From: Cylindrotheca closterium
Taxonomy: Eukaryota; Bacillariophyta; Bacillariophyceae; Bacillariales; Bacillariaceae
Direction of reading: 5' to 3'
DNA length: 64,000 bases
NCBI GenBank assembly: GCA_933822405.4
Contig: CAKOGP040001758.1
Span: 1-64,000 of the forward strand
Shown here: one piece after another, positions 21,868 through 33,490 of the stretch
How positions within the stretch are numbered: the stretch's first letter is position 1
How the letters are laid out: each line of letters opens with the position of its first letter
Notes under the pieces: generated by a model
The model's input: only the letters and a program-made list of their open reading frames with translations
The model's database searches: none
What the model was told of the DNA's origin: nothing
Made by a program: the position numbers and the translations under genes

Positions 21868-23019
21868 ATGCCTGCTAGAACAGGAAAAAGCAAAGGTGCT
21901 AGCGCCAATTCAGGATGGAAACTCAGGACAAGTGGCTCGAACTCTGTGCTTCATCGAGCTCTGAAAAGGGCCAATAATAAGAACAAGGGGGGTGAACCCG
22001 CAGAAACCACTCGAACCGCCACTGTGGATGGCAAAAAGGTCACCTTTTCCTTGGTGAAGAATGTCACGAAACGTCCAAAAACCAGTCGCATGGAGAGAAC
22101 AAAATTTAACTGCAGGAGTGTCAATGTGCATCAGACAAATCCTATCGGAAGACTCGCGGTTGGGGTCAGAAGATGGCTCACCAAGAGAGATATTCCAATG
22201 CTGACGTTGCTCTATATTGTATCATTCTTGGGAATGAATGCTGTATTCGGGGGCCTTTTCTTCATCCAAGAAGGAACGTGCTGCGAAGATGACTCCATGA
22301 CATATGCCCAAAACTTTGATTTTGCAGTTCAGACATCTTCTACAATTGGATATGGAGGATATTGGCCTAAGGGATACGTCAACAATGCATTGGTTGTATT
22401 TTTGTCATTATTGTCCATCCTTCTATCTACAATGTATGGGGGGTTACTATTCTTCAAGTTTATAGTCGCAGAGGCCAACCTCGAGTTCAGTGAAGTCCTG
22501 ACACTTTCCAATGTTTTGTATGAGCCATGTTTGGAGATTCGTGTTGGCAATGCTGATGGCCTGGATAACCCACTCATCAATGCTGAAGCTAGTTTAAGTA
22601 TCATATCAACGCAAGAATACCGATGTGATGATGACAATTCCAAGAAGAGGTTATCCCAAACGGAAGAGTTGCCCTTGGCTGTCAGTTCTCATCATCGATT
22701 GGATACCGTCTGGACACTGCGACATTTTATTGACGAGAAGAGTCCACTGTACGGTTTTCGTTTTGATGAATTCCCAGCGACTACCATAACCCTCATCCAG
22801 CTCCATATCAAGGCGATCCAAGTACGGACCAAAGGGGAAGTTTTCAGTCGAGCCTTGTACCAAACTCAAGATATTATGGTTGGTCATAAATTCGAAGATC
22901 AAGCCGTATGGGATCTACAAGCAAAAAAAGGTTCTTTTGATTTTGCCAAACTTAGCAGCACACGTCCCTCACTTGTATGGTACCCGAACTCAACAGACAT
23001 TCTTGGAATGGAGAAGTGA
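21868..23019 (+). CDS. Inward-rectifier-type (Kir) potassium channel, copy 2
   Basis: Intronless, 383 aa. A basic N-terminus is followed by KKVTFSLVKNVTKRPKTSR, conserved among the copies. Helix 1 runs at about 110-133 and the pore loop reads AVQTSSTIGYGGYWP (TIGYG at 159-163). Helix 2 ends GGLLFFKF. The Kir cytoplasmic domain has EIRVGNADG, LRHFIDEKSPLYGFRFDEFP and VGHKFEDQ. It lacks the intron found in copies 1 and 3 at the membrane/cytoplasmic junction, reading straight through (FIVAEANLEFSEV), which indicates intron loss in this copy. Expected role: K+ channel subunit. Confidence 0.9.
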   Translation: MPARTGKSKGASANSGWKLRTSGSNSVLHRALKRANNKNKGGEPAETTRTATVDGKKVTFSLVKNVTKRPKTSRMERTKFNCRSVNVHQTNPIGRLAVGVRRWLTKRDIPMLTLLYIVSFLGMNAVFGGLFFIQEGTCCEDDSMTYAQNFDFAVQTSSTIGYGGYWPKGYVNNALVVFLSLLSILLSTMYGGLLFFKFIVAEANLEFSEVLTLSNVLYEPCLEIRVGNADGLDNPLINAEASLSIISTQEYRCDDDNSKKRLSQTEELPLAVSSHHRLDTVWTLRHFIDEKSPLYGFRFDEFPATTITLIQLHIKAIQVRTKGEVFSRALYQTQDIMVGHKFEDQAVWDLQAKKGSFDFAKLSSTRPSLVWYPNSTDILGMEK

Positions 23020-23456
23020 AAAAGTAGGGGACTGCTGCTTTCGCGATGAATTTCATCACACTGTAAAATTGGGGACTTCATTGTATGATAAGTATTATGG
23101 ATCTGTGCACTAAATAGAGCAACGGTAAAGATAACGAAACTTGATACTGCTGTATTTAGATTGGGTATCTATTCTCCACGTTGTACTACGGTACTGGTCA
23201 TGGATGTTTTGGCAATAACAATATTAATCTACCAGTGACCATAATAGCACCATATATAATAGTAACTATTGCGTCGTCTGGCCGCTGTAAGATACAAGGT
23301 GTCAAAACGAATTTTCGCAATTCGCATGCTGTTGTAACACCATACCGTTATATTCGCATCTACAGTACTTCAATGCAAATAAAATATATTACCGGTAATA
23401 CGACCTTCTATGTTTATATTGGAACGCAGATGGGTTGAAAATCCTAATTTGAAATC
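23020..23456. other. Intergenic between Kir copies 2 and 3
   Basis: About 440 bp, AT-rich, containing an ATTACCGGTAAT palindrome near 23390. No gene seen. Confidence 0.4.
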
Positions 23457-24692
23457 ATGTCGAGAAGAACTTCAATGATCGATGCTATGAAGCTTCGATC
23501 GACCCGCAATATGGAGTCCTTTCTGCATTCTGCCTCAGAATTATCGAACCATGACAATGACATTGAAAAACCGGCGGAAAAGAAGCGATGCGTGGATATT
23601 GATGGCCACAAGGTGATCTTCACTTTGGTGAAGAACGAGACACAACGACCAAAGGCTAGCAGGAAGGAGCGACAGGAGTTTGAAATAACCAACAAGAATG
23701 TCAAGTTGCCAGGCAATTGTCACGAACGAAAGATCAGGAGGTTCTTATTGACGTTTGACATCCCAGCCTTGACTGTCATGTACCTTGTTTCATTCGTGGT
23801 CATGAATGCTTGTTTCGCTGGCTTATGGTCAATTGAGAGTGATGGGTGCTGCGGGGATGGGAGTATGACATTTTGGCAACACTTTGACTTTGCCGTGCAG
23901 ACATCCTCAACCATTGGATATGGCGGGTATTGGCCGCGAGGCTATTGGAACAACACTTTGGTTGTCCTTCTCACTGCATTTTCCATCCTTTTTTCCACTG
24001 TTTATGCTGGACTGGTTTTCTTCAAGTTCATCACGCCGGAAGGTAAGTCTTTTAAAGAAGGTGAATTCAACACTTTTGCTCGTTGAGAAATTTTGTCTAA
24101 CAATAAGTCTAAATATACCGGTCCTGTAGCTAACATCGAATTCAGCGAGGTCATGACCTTGTCCAATGTGATGGGCCAATCTTGCATCGAGATTCGTGTT
24201 GGAAATGTAGATGCCAGTAGCAACAAGCTAATCAACGCCGAGGCAAGCTTAACTGTCGTATCGCATCAAGAATATCAAAGCGAAGACGAAGGTGACAAAG
24301 TTCTAAAGATATCGCAACCTGAAGATTTGAAGCTAGCAGTTACTTCACAACACTTGTTTTTCGGTGTTTGGACTTTGCGACACTTCATTGATGAAACTAG
24401 CCCATTGTATGGTTTCCGATTTGACGAGTTTCCTGGAAGCACTATTATTGGATTTCAACTGAACATCAAGGCGATCCAATCATTGACAAAGGGGGAAGTA
24501 TATGCACAAACTAGGTACCAGGTGGAAGACCTCTTGGTTGGACATGCCTTTGAAGACCAAGCAATTTGGGAGACTGCCATTCAAACTGCAGTTTTCGATT
24601 ATGACAAGATGAGTAGTACACGTCCATCTTTCGTTTGGTACCCACAAAAGAAGGATATTTTGGACTGCGGCGATGCAGTTGTCAGCGCCTAA
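23457..24692 (+). CDS. Inward-rectifier-type (Kir) potassium channel, copy 3
   Basis: Exons 23457-24042 and 24130-24692, with an 87-bp intron; 382 aa. Same layout as copies 1 and 2: helix 1 at about 102-125, a pore with TIGYG at 152-156, helix 2 ending LVFFKFITPE, then a cytoplasmic domain with EIRVGNVDA, LRHFIDETSPLYGF and VGHAFEDQ. The intron sits at the same place as in copy 1 (after the FFKFITP segment) but in a different phase by eye. The last codons and the following spacer were copied together with the downstream GluR gene (see 28855-29232). Confidence 0.9.
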
Positions 24693-25069
24693 TAACTAAC
24701 GTAGCAATGAAGTGACAGGAAAGTACTGGATTCAAAACATGATAATTCGAAAAGAATAAACTCATATATAGTTCACTTCACTCTTGGTTCCAATTTATGT
24801 ACCCCTTCTGAGAGCATCGGATCAGATGTCAGTAACTGTCTACTCGCTCGCCCGGCTCCAGCGTGAGATGACCTTATCGACCTCTTCTTTCTCTTTCCAG
24901 TTGTTCCACATATGAACAGTTTCCAATCGCAGTTGAACTTGTCAGATTCATCCAATATTTCCCCCTTGCAACTGAATCATATCCACGCAAGAAAAATCAC
25001 CACATACTGTACCGGTAGAAATATACCGTATTATAAATCTGTATACCGGTACTTAGATGTGATGGCTAT
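24693..25069. other. Intergenic between convergent Kir copy 3 and GluR copy 1
   Basis: About 380 bp of 3' flanking sequence. It is the template for the homologous stretch at 28920-29232. TACCGGTA-type palindromes occur near 25011 and 25043. Confidence 0.5.
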
Positions 25070-27211
25070 TTAACTCCAATAAATGTTCTCAGCCCCGCCT
25101 GGAGTCTGAGACTTGGCCTCACCTTGACACTCTTTAGACTCAGATACATCCAAAGGATCCAATCGAAGTGATTCTAAGTTGTCGCTATCATGCCCCGATG
25201 CAACCTCTCTTGTCGTGTTGTTTGGTGTGTTTGATCCTCGACTGCTAATATTATCAAATAAGCCTCCTTTTCGGCCATTATTTGGGGTGCTCGGAGCCAT
25301 CATCATGGAGCTTCTGGCCAAGACCATAGATTGTCGTTCTTCTATGATGGATCTCATTTGAACTTCGGATTTCCGATGCATCCCAGTTTCTCGATGTTCT
25401 TCAAAGAATCGGTCCATTTGTGCCACCAGTGCCAACATATCCATCTTCAACGCGTCATACTTCTCGTCCAGTTCATATTTGGCGACCTTGCTACTATCAC
25501 TTCCAAAGACCTCTTTCTGCCGAGCCTGTTGTTTCTGCATATACGTTTTTCGAAAATGCGTGTAAAGAGCAATGAGAATAGCAATGCCAGTTCCAACGGC
25601 ATGTACAGCGAAGACCCCTGCCATGCCTGTAATCGTGAGAGATGTATCCGTTGGTACCTCCTCTGAGAAGGAACTAGAGCTCGCAGCTGAGGTCTTTGCT
25701 GCTCCTCCTAGCTGCCGAGAAACCATCGGTTCTGATCTTGGAGGTCCATACACGTCGTCGATTTCTGTCATCCGTCGTCCAGATATCTGCCCGCACATTC
25801 CGTTGCGACTATTCAGATAGTCGTCCCAGAAAATTGTCATGTTCCCGTCAACAGTCATTTCATTCAAATGGATGTTGAGGACATGGGCCAACACTGAATC
25901 GCAATTGAGAGGATCAAACTCGATCGCAAAACTGGCAGATCCTCCAAGCAACTCGACACCTGCCTGTACCAGATTACATCCATACTTCTCCTCCCTCCGA
26001 AAGATTTCGTATTCTTGCCGTGTTCCAACCAAGATTTCGCATGAGCCTTCCGCCAAACGTTCATACAACTCCGGAACAGTTTTAGTCTTGACGAGATTGG
26101 GATATCCCTTAAAAAATGGATAGGAGGTTTCCATAATCGTTTCACTGGCACTACCTTCGTGAATACAAATCGACAACTTGGCATCCATTGCAGATTCGAT
26201 GCTCTGGATAGGGCTGGACAAGGCATTTTCAACCAACAGAGAAGCCAAGTTAGCCGTGTAAGTTGCACCAATAAGGGTGGCCCAAAAGGCAAAGGACGCC
26301 AAGAAGACCCGTCCGGCTGCAGATGTGGGGTTAATGAAGAGGAATTGCTGCGCGAAGGCCAGAGTTGTCAAATACAAATGATCACTGAACCACGATTTCA
26401 TCGTACGCCCATCTCGTCTGTTTTCCAGTGATTCAATCACAATCATGATAATAGCACTCGACAAAACTGTACCAGCAATCGCAAGCCAGACACGAGCTCC
26501 AAACGGATCCGCAAAGCCAAACCAGTTGATTTCAGGCTTGTCGCCCGTGTCAACAAGAATTAGAGATGCGTCAAACCAAGAATGAAGAAAGACAGTTTCA
26601 TTTTCCAGCCGTTCGGTTGTCAGGCGCCTGAAGAAAACAACACGTTGAGAGCCAGACTTGCCGTTCAGTACACAGCTTCTCATAAGTAACAATAAAAGAC
26701 ATGATCACACGTACCATTTGTCAACAGCCACGTCGAAGAAACGGGTGGTTTCTTTCAACATTCTGTCCCACTTTCCTGTACCAGCCCCGACTAGAAGATC
26801 AGCACTTGTTGCGTTGTAAGCAACAAATGAGCTCCTCCAAGAGAACCCTGCTCTACTGGCCAATTCATCCAAAACATTTGCTATCATCCCCGTCGGGTTT
26901 GTCTCAGATAGTGGTTTGTCGGGGTCATATTGGAAGAAATCAAATCCAGGACCATATTGAGACGCAATGGAAAGGTTTCTCCCACGCAAAGCATCGTTGA
27001 GTGCAATTGAATTATCACGAACCACATCGCAAAAGTCTGCCCCTTGAGCACTTCCGACACCAGGCCCTACAAAGGCGCCGTCTGGTATCTCGGTCCAATT
27101 CGTTCTACCCTCCCAATTGCCACTCCATTCAATGTTTGATTCTACCTTCTGTATTGTTAGGAAGAAAAGAAGTGCCAGAACGCATTGAAGCGACTTCATC
27201 AGTCTATTCAC
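25070..27211 (-). CDS. Ionotropic glutamate receptor-like channel, copy 1
   Basis: Exon 1 27211-26715 and exon 2 26627-25070, with an 87-bp intron (junction KW|R); 684 aa. Signal peptide (MKSLQCVLALLFF), then a ligand-binding half (S1) with GPGFDFFQYDP and NPTGMIANVLDEL. Helix 1 lies around 211-230, then a re-entrant pore segment, then a third helix with ATYTANLASLLV (about 286-297), the counterpart of the SYTANLA gating motif. The second ligand-binding half (S2) has IHEGSAS and EFDPLNCDSVLAHVL. A final helix (around GVFAVHAVGTGIAILIAL) leads to a cytosolic tail with a predicted coiled coil. The large amino-terminal domain of animal and plant receptors is absent. Expected role: ligand-gated cation channel; ligand unknown. 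Either Met 1 or Met 5 could start; the longer form matches copy 2. Confidence 0.87.
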
Positions 27212-27470
27212 TATTCAAAGCTCAAAGCTCTCGCAAGTGATTCGTATCTGTTGTGGTTGATAATATGTGCAGATCTCACTACTTTTTGAACATGCGGATT
27301 GATTCATTGAAATGTGCCTTCAGAATAAAAGGTCACAAACGAAAAGTCGCAGAATGCCAGGTGGCGGTTATAGCCACATTTCGCCGAAATGATAAAATTC
27401 AATTTTTTTAAAAAGGGTTTTTAATTTTAAAAGTAAGAAGACTCATCGAATAAAATATGCCGCGCAAAAA

Positions 27471-28679
27471 AGGCTGTTTCCACGCGAACCGAAAACCGAG
27501 TGTTTTGGGTCTTTTTCGTTTCTCGGTTTTCGGTTTCGTAAAAAAAACACGTCCACACGAACATTTTCCCTCCAAAACTGAGTCGGCGCCCGGATTTTGG
27601 TTGGTCGGCGGCCGAATATTTGGGCAATAGCTCGGCGCCGAAAACCGACAGCCGGATTTTGCCTGTCTCAGCTAATGCGTAGGTTCTGACACAACCAAGT
27701 GCCTCCAACACCTCATATCAAGCAATCTACTGGATTCCAACAACATTGACAATATGGACCACTCGTCCTACCAACCTATGAGCTTCAATAGTGATGATGG
27801 CAGCAGTAGAACCAGTGGTAGCGATGGTACTAGCAACAGCAACAGCAGTCGCGACTCCACCAGCAAACTTTTGAGTGATAGCAGTCAGGACTTAAGCAAG
27901 ATCTCCATTTGCACCTTTGAGGCACCCTTCCAATTTGAATTTGATATTGGTTTTGATTTCTTCTGAGACTTGGACCTCACTTTGAGGATCTTTCTGCATT
28001 TGTTTGATCTTGGTGTCATTGATGGTGAGGGTTCGTCCCAAGGCGATTCGTCAGTATCATCAGTGGACATGAGGGGACGGGACCCAAGAGCGCCAAGAGT
28101 CAAAAGCGATGTCTACAACTCTCCATTTTACAATTTCTACAACACGAATTCCGCCGACCACTATCAGCATAGAAACGAAGATGCTATTGCAGCTATTGAT
28201 TCAGTTTGGGACGAAGACAGCACTCGTCCTAAAGGTTTCGACGAAGGTTTGGCATTCCCTACAGCTACTTTGATCAAGTCTACAATGATTGGAATAGAAG
28301 TGTTGAATACAGGGAAGAAAAGAGTAGGAGTAGAAGAGCAAGAATTGACATCCGAATTTTTATCATGGAAATAGAAATAGCACGACATAAAACTAATGTA
28401 TTTTGACTTGGGCCTAACTATAAAAATATGAATAGCCTTTCTCACGCGTTAAATTTGTAGCCTTCGCATTAAAACTTTTGTGCGGTAAAATATTTCATAT
28501 CTGTTGGTTGGAAAATGTCAGTTTCTGATTGGCTGAGGCAGGTAGAATCCGTATGCCGAATTTCGTTTTCGCGTGGAAACGTGTTTTTTACCCGCCATCT
28601 GATTTTCCAAAACCGAAAATCTCTGGCTGGATTTGGCATCTTCTCGGTTTTCGAAATTCGGTTCGCGTGGAAACATCCT
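27471..28679. mobile_element. 1.2-kb inverted-repeat element (non-autonomous transposon candidate)
   Basis: The ends are inverted copies: the left end reads AGGCTGTTTCCACGCGAACC, and the right end, read backwards, AGGATGTTTCCACGCGAACC, each continuing into GAAAACCGAG-type sequence. A second inverted pair lies inside (CGTAAAAAAAACACGT near 27537 against the reverse of ACGTGTTTTTTAC near 28580). No transposase is seen. A small frame is carried inside. No clear target-site duplication was identified. Its position between two duplicated GluR units suggests recent activity in this region. Confidence 0.6.
27754..28374 (+). CDS. Hypothetical Ser-rich frame interrupted by TGA
   Basis: One frame starts at ATG 27754 (MDHSSYQPMSFNSDDGSS), runs Ser/Asp/Asn-rich for 70 codons, meets TGA at 27964-27966, and continues in the same frame to 28374. 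I do not recognise it. It lies inside the inverted-repeat element and could be a captured gene piece or non-coding. A minus-strand frame overlaps the TGA region (28103-27885). Whether either is translated is unknown. Confidence 0.3.
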
Positions 28680-28854
28680 AACATTCAACACACAGTAAAC
28701 CATCGATAGCGAATTCTGATTGGTTCATTAGGACTAGAAGAGACTGGCATGCTACCACACTCTCAATAAGCGCGGGATCCAAAGGCGCAATCAATCTCCT
28801 TGATTGGAAGCCACATCATTTCTCTTAGCTATCTACACAATAAGAGTGCGATGA

Positions 28855-29232
28855 TTTGGTTTGGGACCCTCAAAAGAAAGATATCTTGGACTGCCATGAT
28901 GAAGATGACAGGGTCTATTAAGTAGCAACGAATTGATAGGTTCAAAATGTGATGATTCGCAAAAAACCTATTCATCTATAAATCTTTTCACTCTTAGTTA
29001 TAATTCATGTACCTCCTTTGAGAGCATCAAATCAGACTGCAACACCTGCGCTCTCAGCTCAGGCAGTATTAGACGCTCTTTTTGTCGACCTCTCGCTTTC
29101 TTTCCAGAGGTTCCGCGAATCCATGCTGATACCAACAGTTTGTTGTTCCCAATAGCAGTACAATTTGTCAGATTCATTCAACTCCCCTTTTTGTTGCCAT
29201 CGAAATACTGTGGAAAATACTACGCCGATGAA
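28855..29232. repeat. Duplicated Kir copy 3 tail plus spacer
   Basis: The first ~65 bp match the last codons of Kir copy 3 (ATTTGGTTTGGGACCCTCAA against TCGTTTGGTACCCACAAAAG and onward through the ATTTTGGACTGC-like part). The rest matches the spacer 24693-25069. It marks the left end of a segment duplicated together with the GluR gene. The Kir part is a pseudogene stub. Confidence 0.75.
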
Positions 29233-31392
29233 TCATCCACGCCAGACACCAGATAGACCAGTTTTGGAAAGTAGTATGTTCTCAGCTCCGCTAGGAGTCT
29301 GAGATTTGGCCTCTTCAGATTCGTCCAAAGGATTTAATCGAAGTGATTCAAGGCCGCTGCTATCATGCCCGAAAGCAACATGTTTTGTCGTGTTCCCTGG
29401 TGTGTTTGACCTTGGCGTGTTTCCTCGGCTGCTAAGATTCAGATTGTCAAAGAAGCCTGCTTTTCGGCCATTATTTGGGGTGCTAGGGGCTACCATCACG
29501 GAGCTTCTAGCCATGGCCATGGATTGCCGAGCGTCCATGATGGATCTCATTTGAACTTCGGATTTCCGATGCATCCCAGTTTCCCGATGTTCTTCAAAGA
29601 ATCGGTCCATTTGCGCCATCATCTCCATCTTCAGCGCGTCGTACTTCTCGTCCAGTTCATTTTTAGCAACCTTCTTACTATTGACTCCAAAGATTTCTTT
29701 CTGTCGAGCCTGTTCCTTCTTATTCTTTTTTTGAAAATGCGTGTAAAGAGCAATGAGAATAGCAATGCCAGTTCCAACGCCATGTACAGCGAAAACCCCT
29801 GCCATGCCTGTAATCTTGAGAGACGTATCCGTTGGCTTTGACACATCTGAGAAGGTACTAGAGCTCGCAGCTGAGGTCTTTGCTGCTCCTCCTAGCTGCC
29901 GAGAAACCATCGGTTCTGATCTTGGAGGTCCATACACGTCGTCTACCTCTGTCATCCGTCGTCCAGATACCTGCCCGCACATTCCGTCACGTTTATTCAG
30001 ATAGTCGTCCCAGAAAATTGTCATGTTCCCATCAACAGTCATTTCATTCAAATGGATGTTGAGGACATAGGCCAACACTGAATCGCAATTGAGAGGGTCG
30101 AACTCAATTGCAAAACTGGCAGATCCCGCATGCAACTCGACACCTGCCTGCACAAGATTACATCCATATTTCTCCTCCCTCCGAAAGATTTCGTATTCTT
30201 GCCGTGTTCCAACCAAGATTTCGCATGAGCCTTCCGCCAAACGTTCATACAACTCACGAGTCGTTCGTGTCTTGACGAGATTGGGATAACCCCTAAATCG
30301 TGGGTAGAAGGATTCCATGACCGTTTGACTGGCACTGCCTTCGTGAATACAAATTGAGAGCTTGGAATCCATTGCAGAATCGATGCTCTGGATAGGGCTG
30401 GACAAGGCATTTTCAACCAACAGAGAAGCCAAGTTAGCCGTGTAAGTTGCACCAATAAGGGTGGCCCAAAAGGCAAAGGAAGACAAAAAGACCCGTCCTG
30501 CTGCAGATTTGGGGTTAATGAAGAGGAATTGCTGCGAAAAGGCCAGAGTTGTCAAATACAAATGATCACTGAACCACGATTTCATAGTACGCCCATCTCG
30601 TCTGTTTTCCAGTGATTCAATCACAATCATGAAAATAGCACTCATCAATACAGTGCCGGCAATTGTGAACCAGACACGAGATTCGAACGGATCAGCAAAG
30701 CCAAGCCAATTAATTTCAGGCTTGTTGCCCGTGTCAACAAGAATTAGAGATGCGTCAAACCAAGAATGAAGAAAAACCGTCTCATTTTCCAGCCTTTCCG
30801 TTGTCAGAAGCCTGAATAAAACAATAGCTTACGCGTCAGACTTGCCGTTCAGTACACATGCCATAACTAGGACAGCACATCACCAAACATACCATTTGTC
30901 AACAGATAAGTCGAAGAAACTGGTGGTTTCTTTCAACATTCTGTCCCATTTTCCTGTTCCAGTACCGACTAGAATATCAGCAGTTGTTGTGTTGTACGCA
31001 ACAAATGAATTCCTCCAAGTGAATCCTGCTCTACCAGCCAATTCATCCAAAACATTTGCTATCATCCCTGTAGGATTTGTCTCCGACAGTGGTTCGTCGG
31101 GGTCATATTGGAAGAAATCAAAGCCGGGACCATACTGAGACGCAATGGACAGGTTTTTTCCACGCAAAGCATCCTTGAGTTGAAAGGACTTGTCACGAAC
31201 CACCTCGCAAAAGTCTGTCCCTTGAGCACTTCCAACACCAGGCCCTACAAAGGCGCCGTCTGGGACCTCGGTCCAATTGGTTCTACCCTCCCAATTGCCA
31301 CTCCAGTCAATGTTTGATTCCACTGAAGGCACTTCTAGGAAGAAAAGAAGTGCCAGAACGCATTGAAGTGACTTCATCAGTCTATTTGCCAT
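29233..31392 (-). CDS. Ionotropic glutamate receptor-like channel, copy 2
   Basis: Exon 1 31392-30893 and exon 2 30811-29233, with an 81-bp intron; 692 aa. Very similar to copy 1 along its whole length: signal peptide MKSLQCVLALLFFL, S1 with GPGFDFFQYDP, LTTERLENETVFLHSWFD after the splice junction, channel helices with ATYTANLASLLV, S2 with IHEGSAS and EFDPLNCDSVLAYVL, a last helix and a coiled-coil tail. Differences cluster in S1, in the region facing ILVDTG, and in the tail, which is extended by about ten residues (ending GVWRG). Intron position and phase match copy 1. It arose by the segmental duplication that also copied the Kir 3' tail. Confidence 0.87.
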
Positions 31393-32397
31393 TGACAGTA
31401 AGAAGCTCTCGCAATAAGGTATTCGTATCTGTTGTCGATAATATTGAATATGCTGAAGCTCTCACTACTGTACTTTTTACCAGTACCGTATGTGCATGCA
31501 ATCACGTCCTCAATATATATACCGTAATATATCGTTTGATTCTTCTCGATGTTCTTTTTTTATTTATTGCTGAGTGTGCGCTCTTCGCAATGGATGGAAA
31601 CCCTGTTATGGGGCTTACACAAATGCGAGACTCAAAACGGGGGTGAGGGAGTTTTCCGCCTCACGGGACACAGACAGACAAATGACATTTTCGACTAACT
31701 TGACCGATTGACGGCTGACGGCTCGACCATTGCATATCATACCAGGTGCTGTGGTACCGGTTCGTACCTGGTACTTCAAGGCACTGGTACAATACCGGGC
31801 GGTTCGATTTACTCCTCCGCAGGAACTTGTTGACCCATTCACAACGCGTCTAAAAACATTTAGAGGGAGATATCAACACCGTTGATAAACTGCCTTTCCG
31901 CTGAAGGGGTCCTGTGGCCAATTTTGTTATCGTTTCGAAGCCGAAGAATGCTCAAAACCAGATCGTGAGCGATGAGAGGCGCACGTACCATTCTCCATCT
32001 GCATTTTTGGCAAACCTCCGAAAATGTCCACAAACTCCATAAGTGCAATTTGTCTTACCAAATCCCAATACAGGCAAGGGAGTTTTATATTCGCTTTCGT
32101 CGATATCCAACATTCAAATTCTTGATGTATTTATGGGACTCGCAACCACAAGGCTCAAAAACTTAACCTTCTGTTCGGTGGATGCTGCACGCGGCCAAAA
32201 TTCGGGACGATTTTTCGAAGTTCGCAACATCGAGAGAAGCCTGAAATCTCGTTTTCTCAAGTATAATCGTATACCTGTTCAACGGCGGAGGGTCTTGTAA
32301 CAAAGATCCAATTGCATTCATTCACTCTCATAATTTATCCTTCGCATCACTATTGACCATTGACCATTGACCATTGACCATTGCCCATCAAGCCATT
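31393..32397. other. Divergent intergenic region
   Basis: About 1 kb between GluR copy 2 (minus) and the cyclin gene (plus). A strong hairpin-forming stretch lies at about 31739-31800 (TACCAGG...CCTGGTA pairs). No gene recognised. Confidence 0.4.
32353..32380. repeat. TTGACCA heptamer x4
   Basis: Four exact TTGACCA units end 17 bases before the cyclin start codon, in its 5' leader. Confidence 0.9.
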
Positions 32398-33459
32398 ATG
32401 ACATCAACGCAACGCCAACTAGATGATCAAAAGCATCGATCCAAAGATGGTGCGGACGGCGTGATCCCAAGCAAAACAATGCAAGCGAATAAGGAAACTG
32501 AAGATAGTGATCAGCAAGATGCTTTGGAGTCCATCCGAACTATGCTGAACCGGGAACAGACCTCGTATGTAATACAGACTGCTGATGATAATTTATCATC
32601 AGCCAATAAGCCATTCTCTGCGTTCGTAAAGCCTATTCAGCGAAAACGAATGATTGAATGGTGCCTCGCCATGGTAGGCACCATGGAACTGAGGCGAGAA
32701 ACAATTGAACGAGCCATCAACCTCATCGATCGATTCATCCTGCTGAAGGGTGGAAGGATCCTGTTGTCGGATCCCATACTCTATCAACGTGCTGTTATCA
32801 CAGCATTGTACATTATGATCAAGTGCCACGAGGAGGAAGCCATCCCTATTGAAGATATGGCATATGTTTGTGGTGGTGGAGATGATAATGGGAAAACCAG
32901 TGCCGAGGATCTTGCTCATACATCTGAACAGTTGGAAGCAATGGAAGTCGTGCTCCTTAATGAACTCCAGTGGGAAATCAACCCTCCCACATCGTTCGAA
33001 TACATTGCACACTTCTTGAAGTTGCTCAAGCTTCCCGTGTCCGATCGTTTATTCGATACAGTACAACAAGATGATCACGAAGAAGACGAAGGCGACGAAG
33101 GAACTCAACCTGATGAAGCTGATGATAGCGAAACCAAATGGCTCTTCGACTTGGTTACCTTTGAAGTTGAAGAGTATTTTGTTGACTACGATTGTTGGAA
33201 GAAGGGAGCCTTTCACAACGCTTATAACGCTTTTATGGATGTGCTTCCGATGCGACAAGGAGGGGAAGAACTGGCTCAACGTTTGGCCTCTTTGCTTGCT
33301 GTCGCAGTGCCAGAGTTGGAAAGATATCGATCAACTCATTGCTCCTCCAATGCGTCTACATCAACAACGAGCCATACTTCTTCCAGACTCGGCATCGTTG
33401 GAGACGAGGCAGAAGATGCTTCAAGCTTGGCTGGGTTGGACTATCAATCGGCTTCCTCC

Positions 33460-33490
<31 letters not shown>

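Noticed and set aside
31739..31800. Hairpin resembling a tRNA or structured RNA
   Set aside because: GGTTCG-like loops and TACCAGG/CCTGGTA arms are present, but no cloverleaf with a 7-bp acceptor stem can be drawn. It is probably another palindrome-rich spacer.
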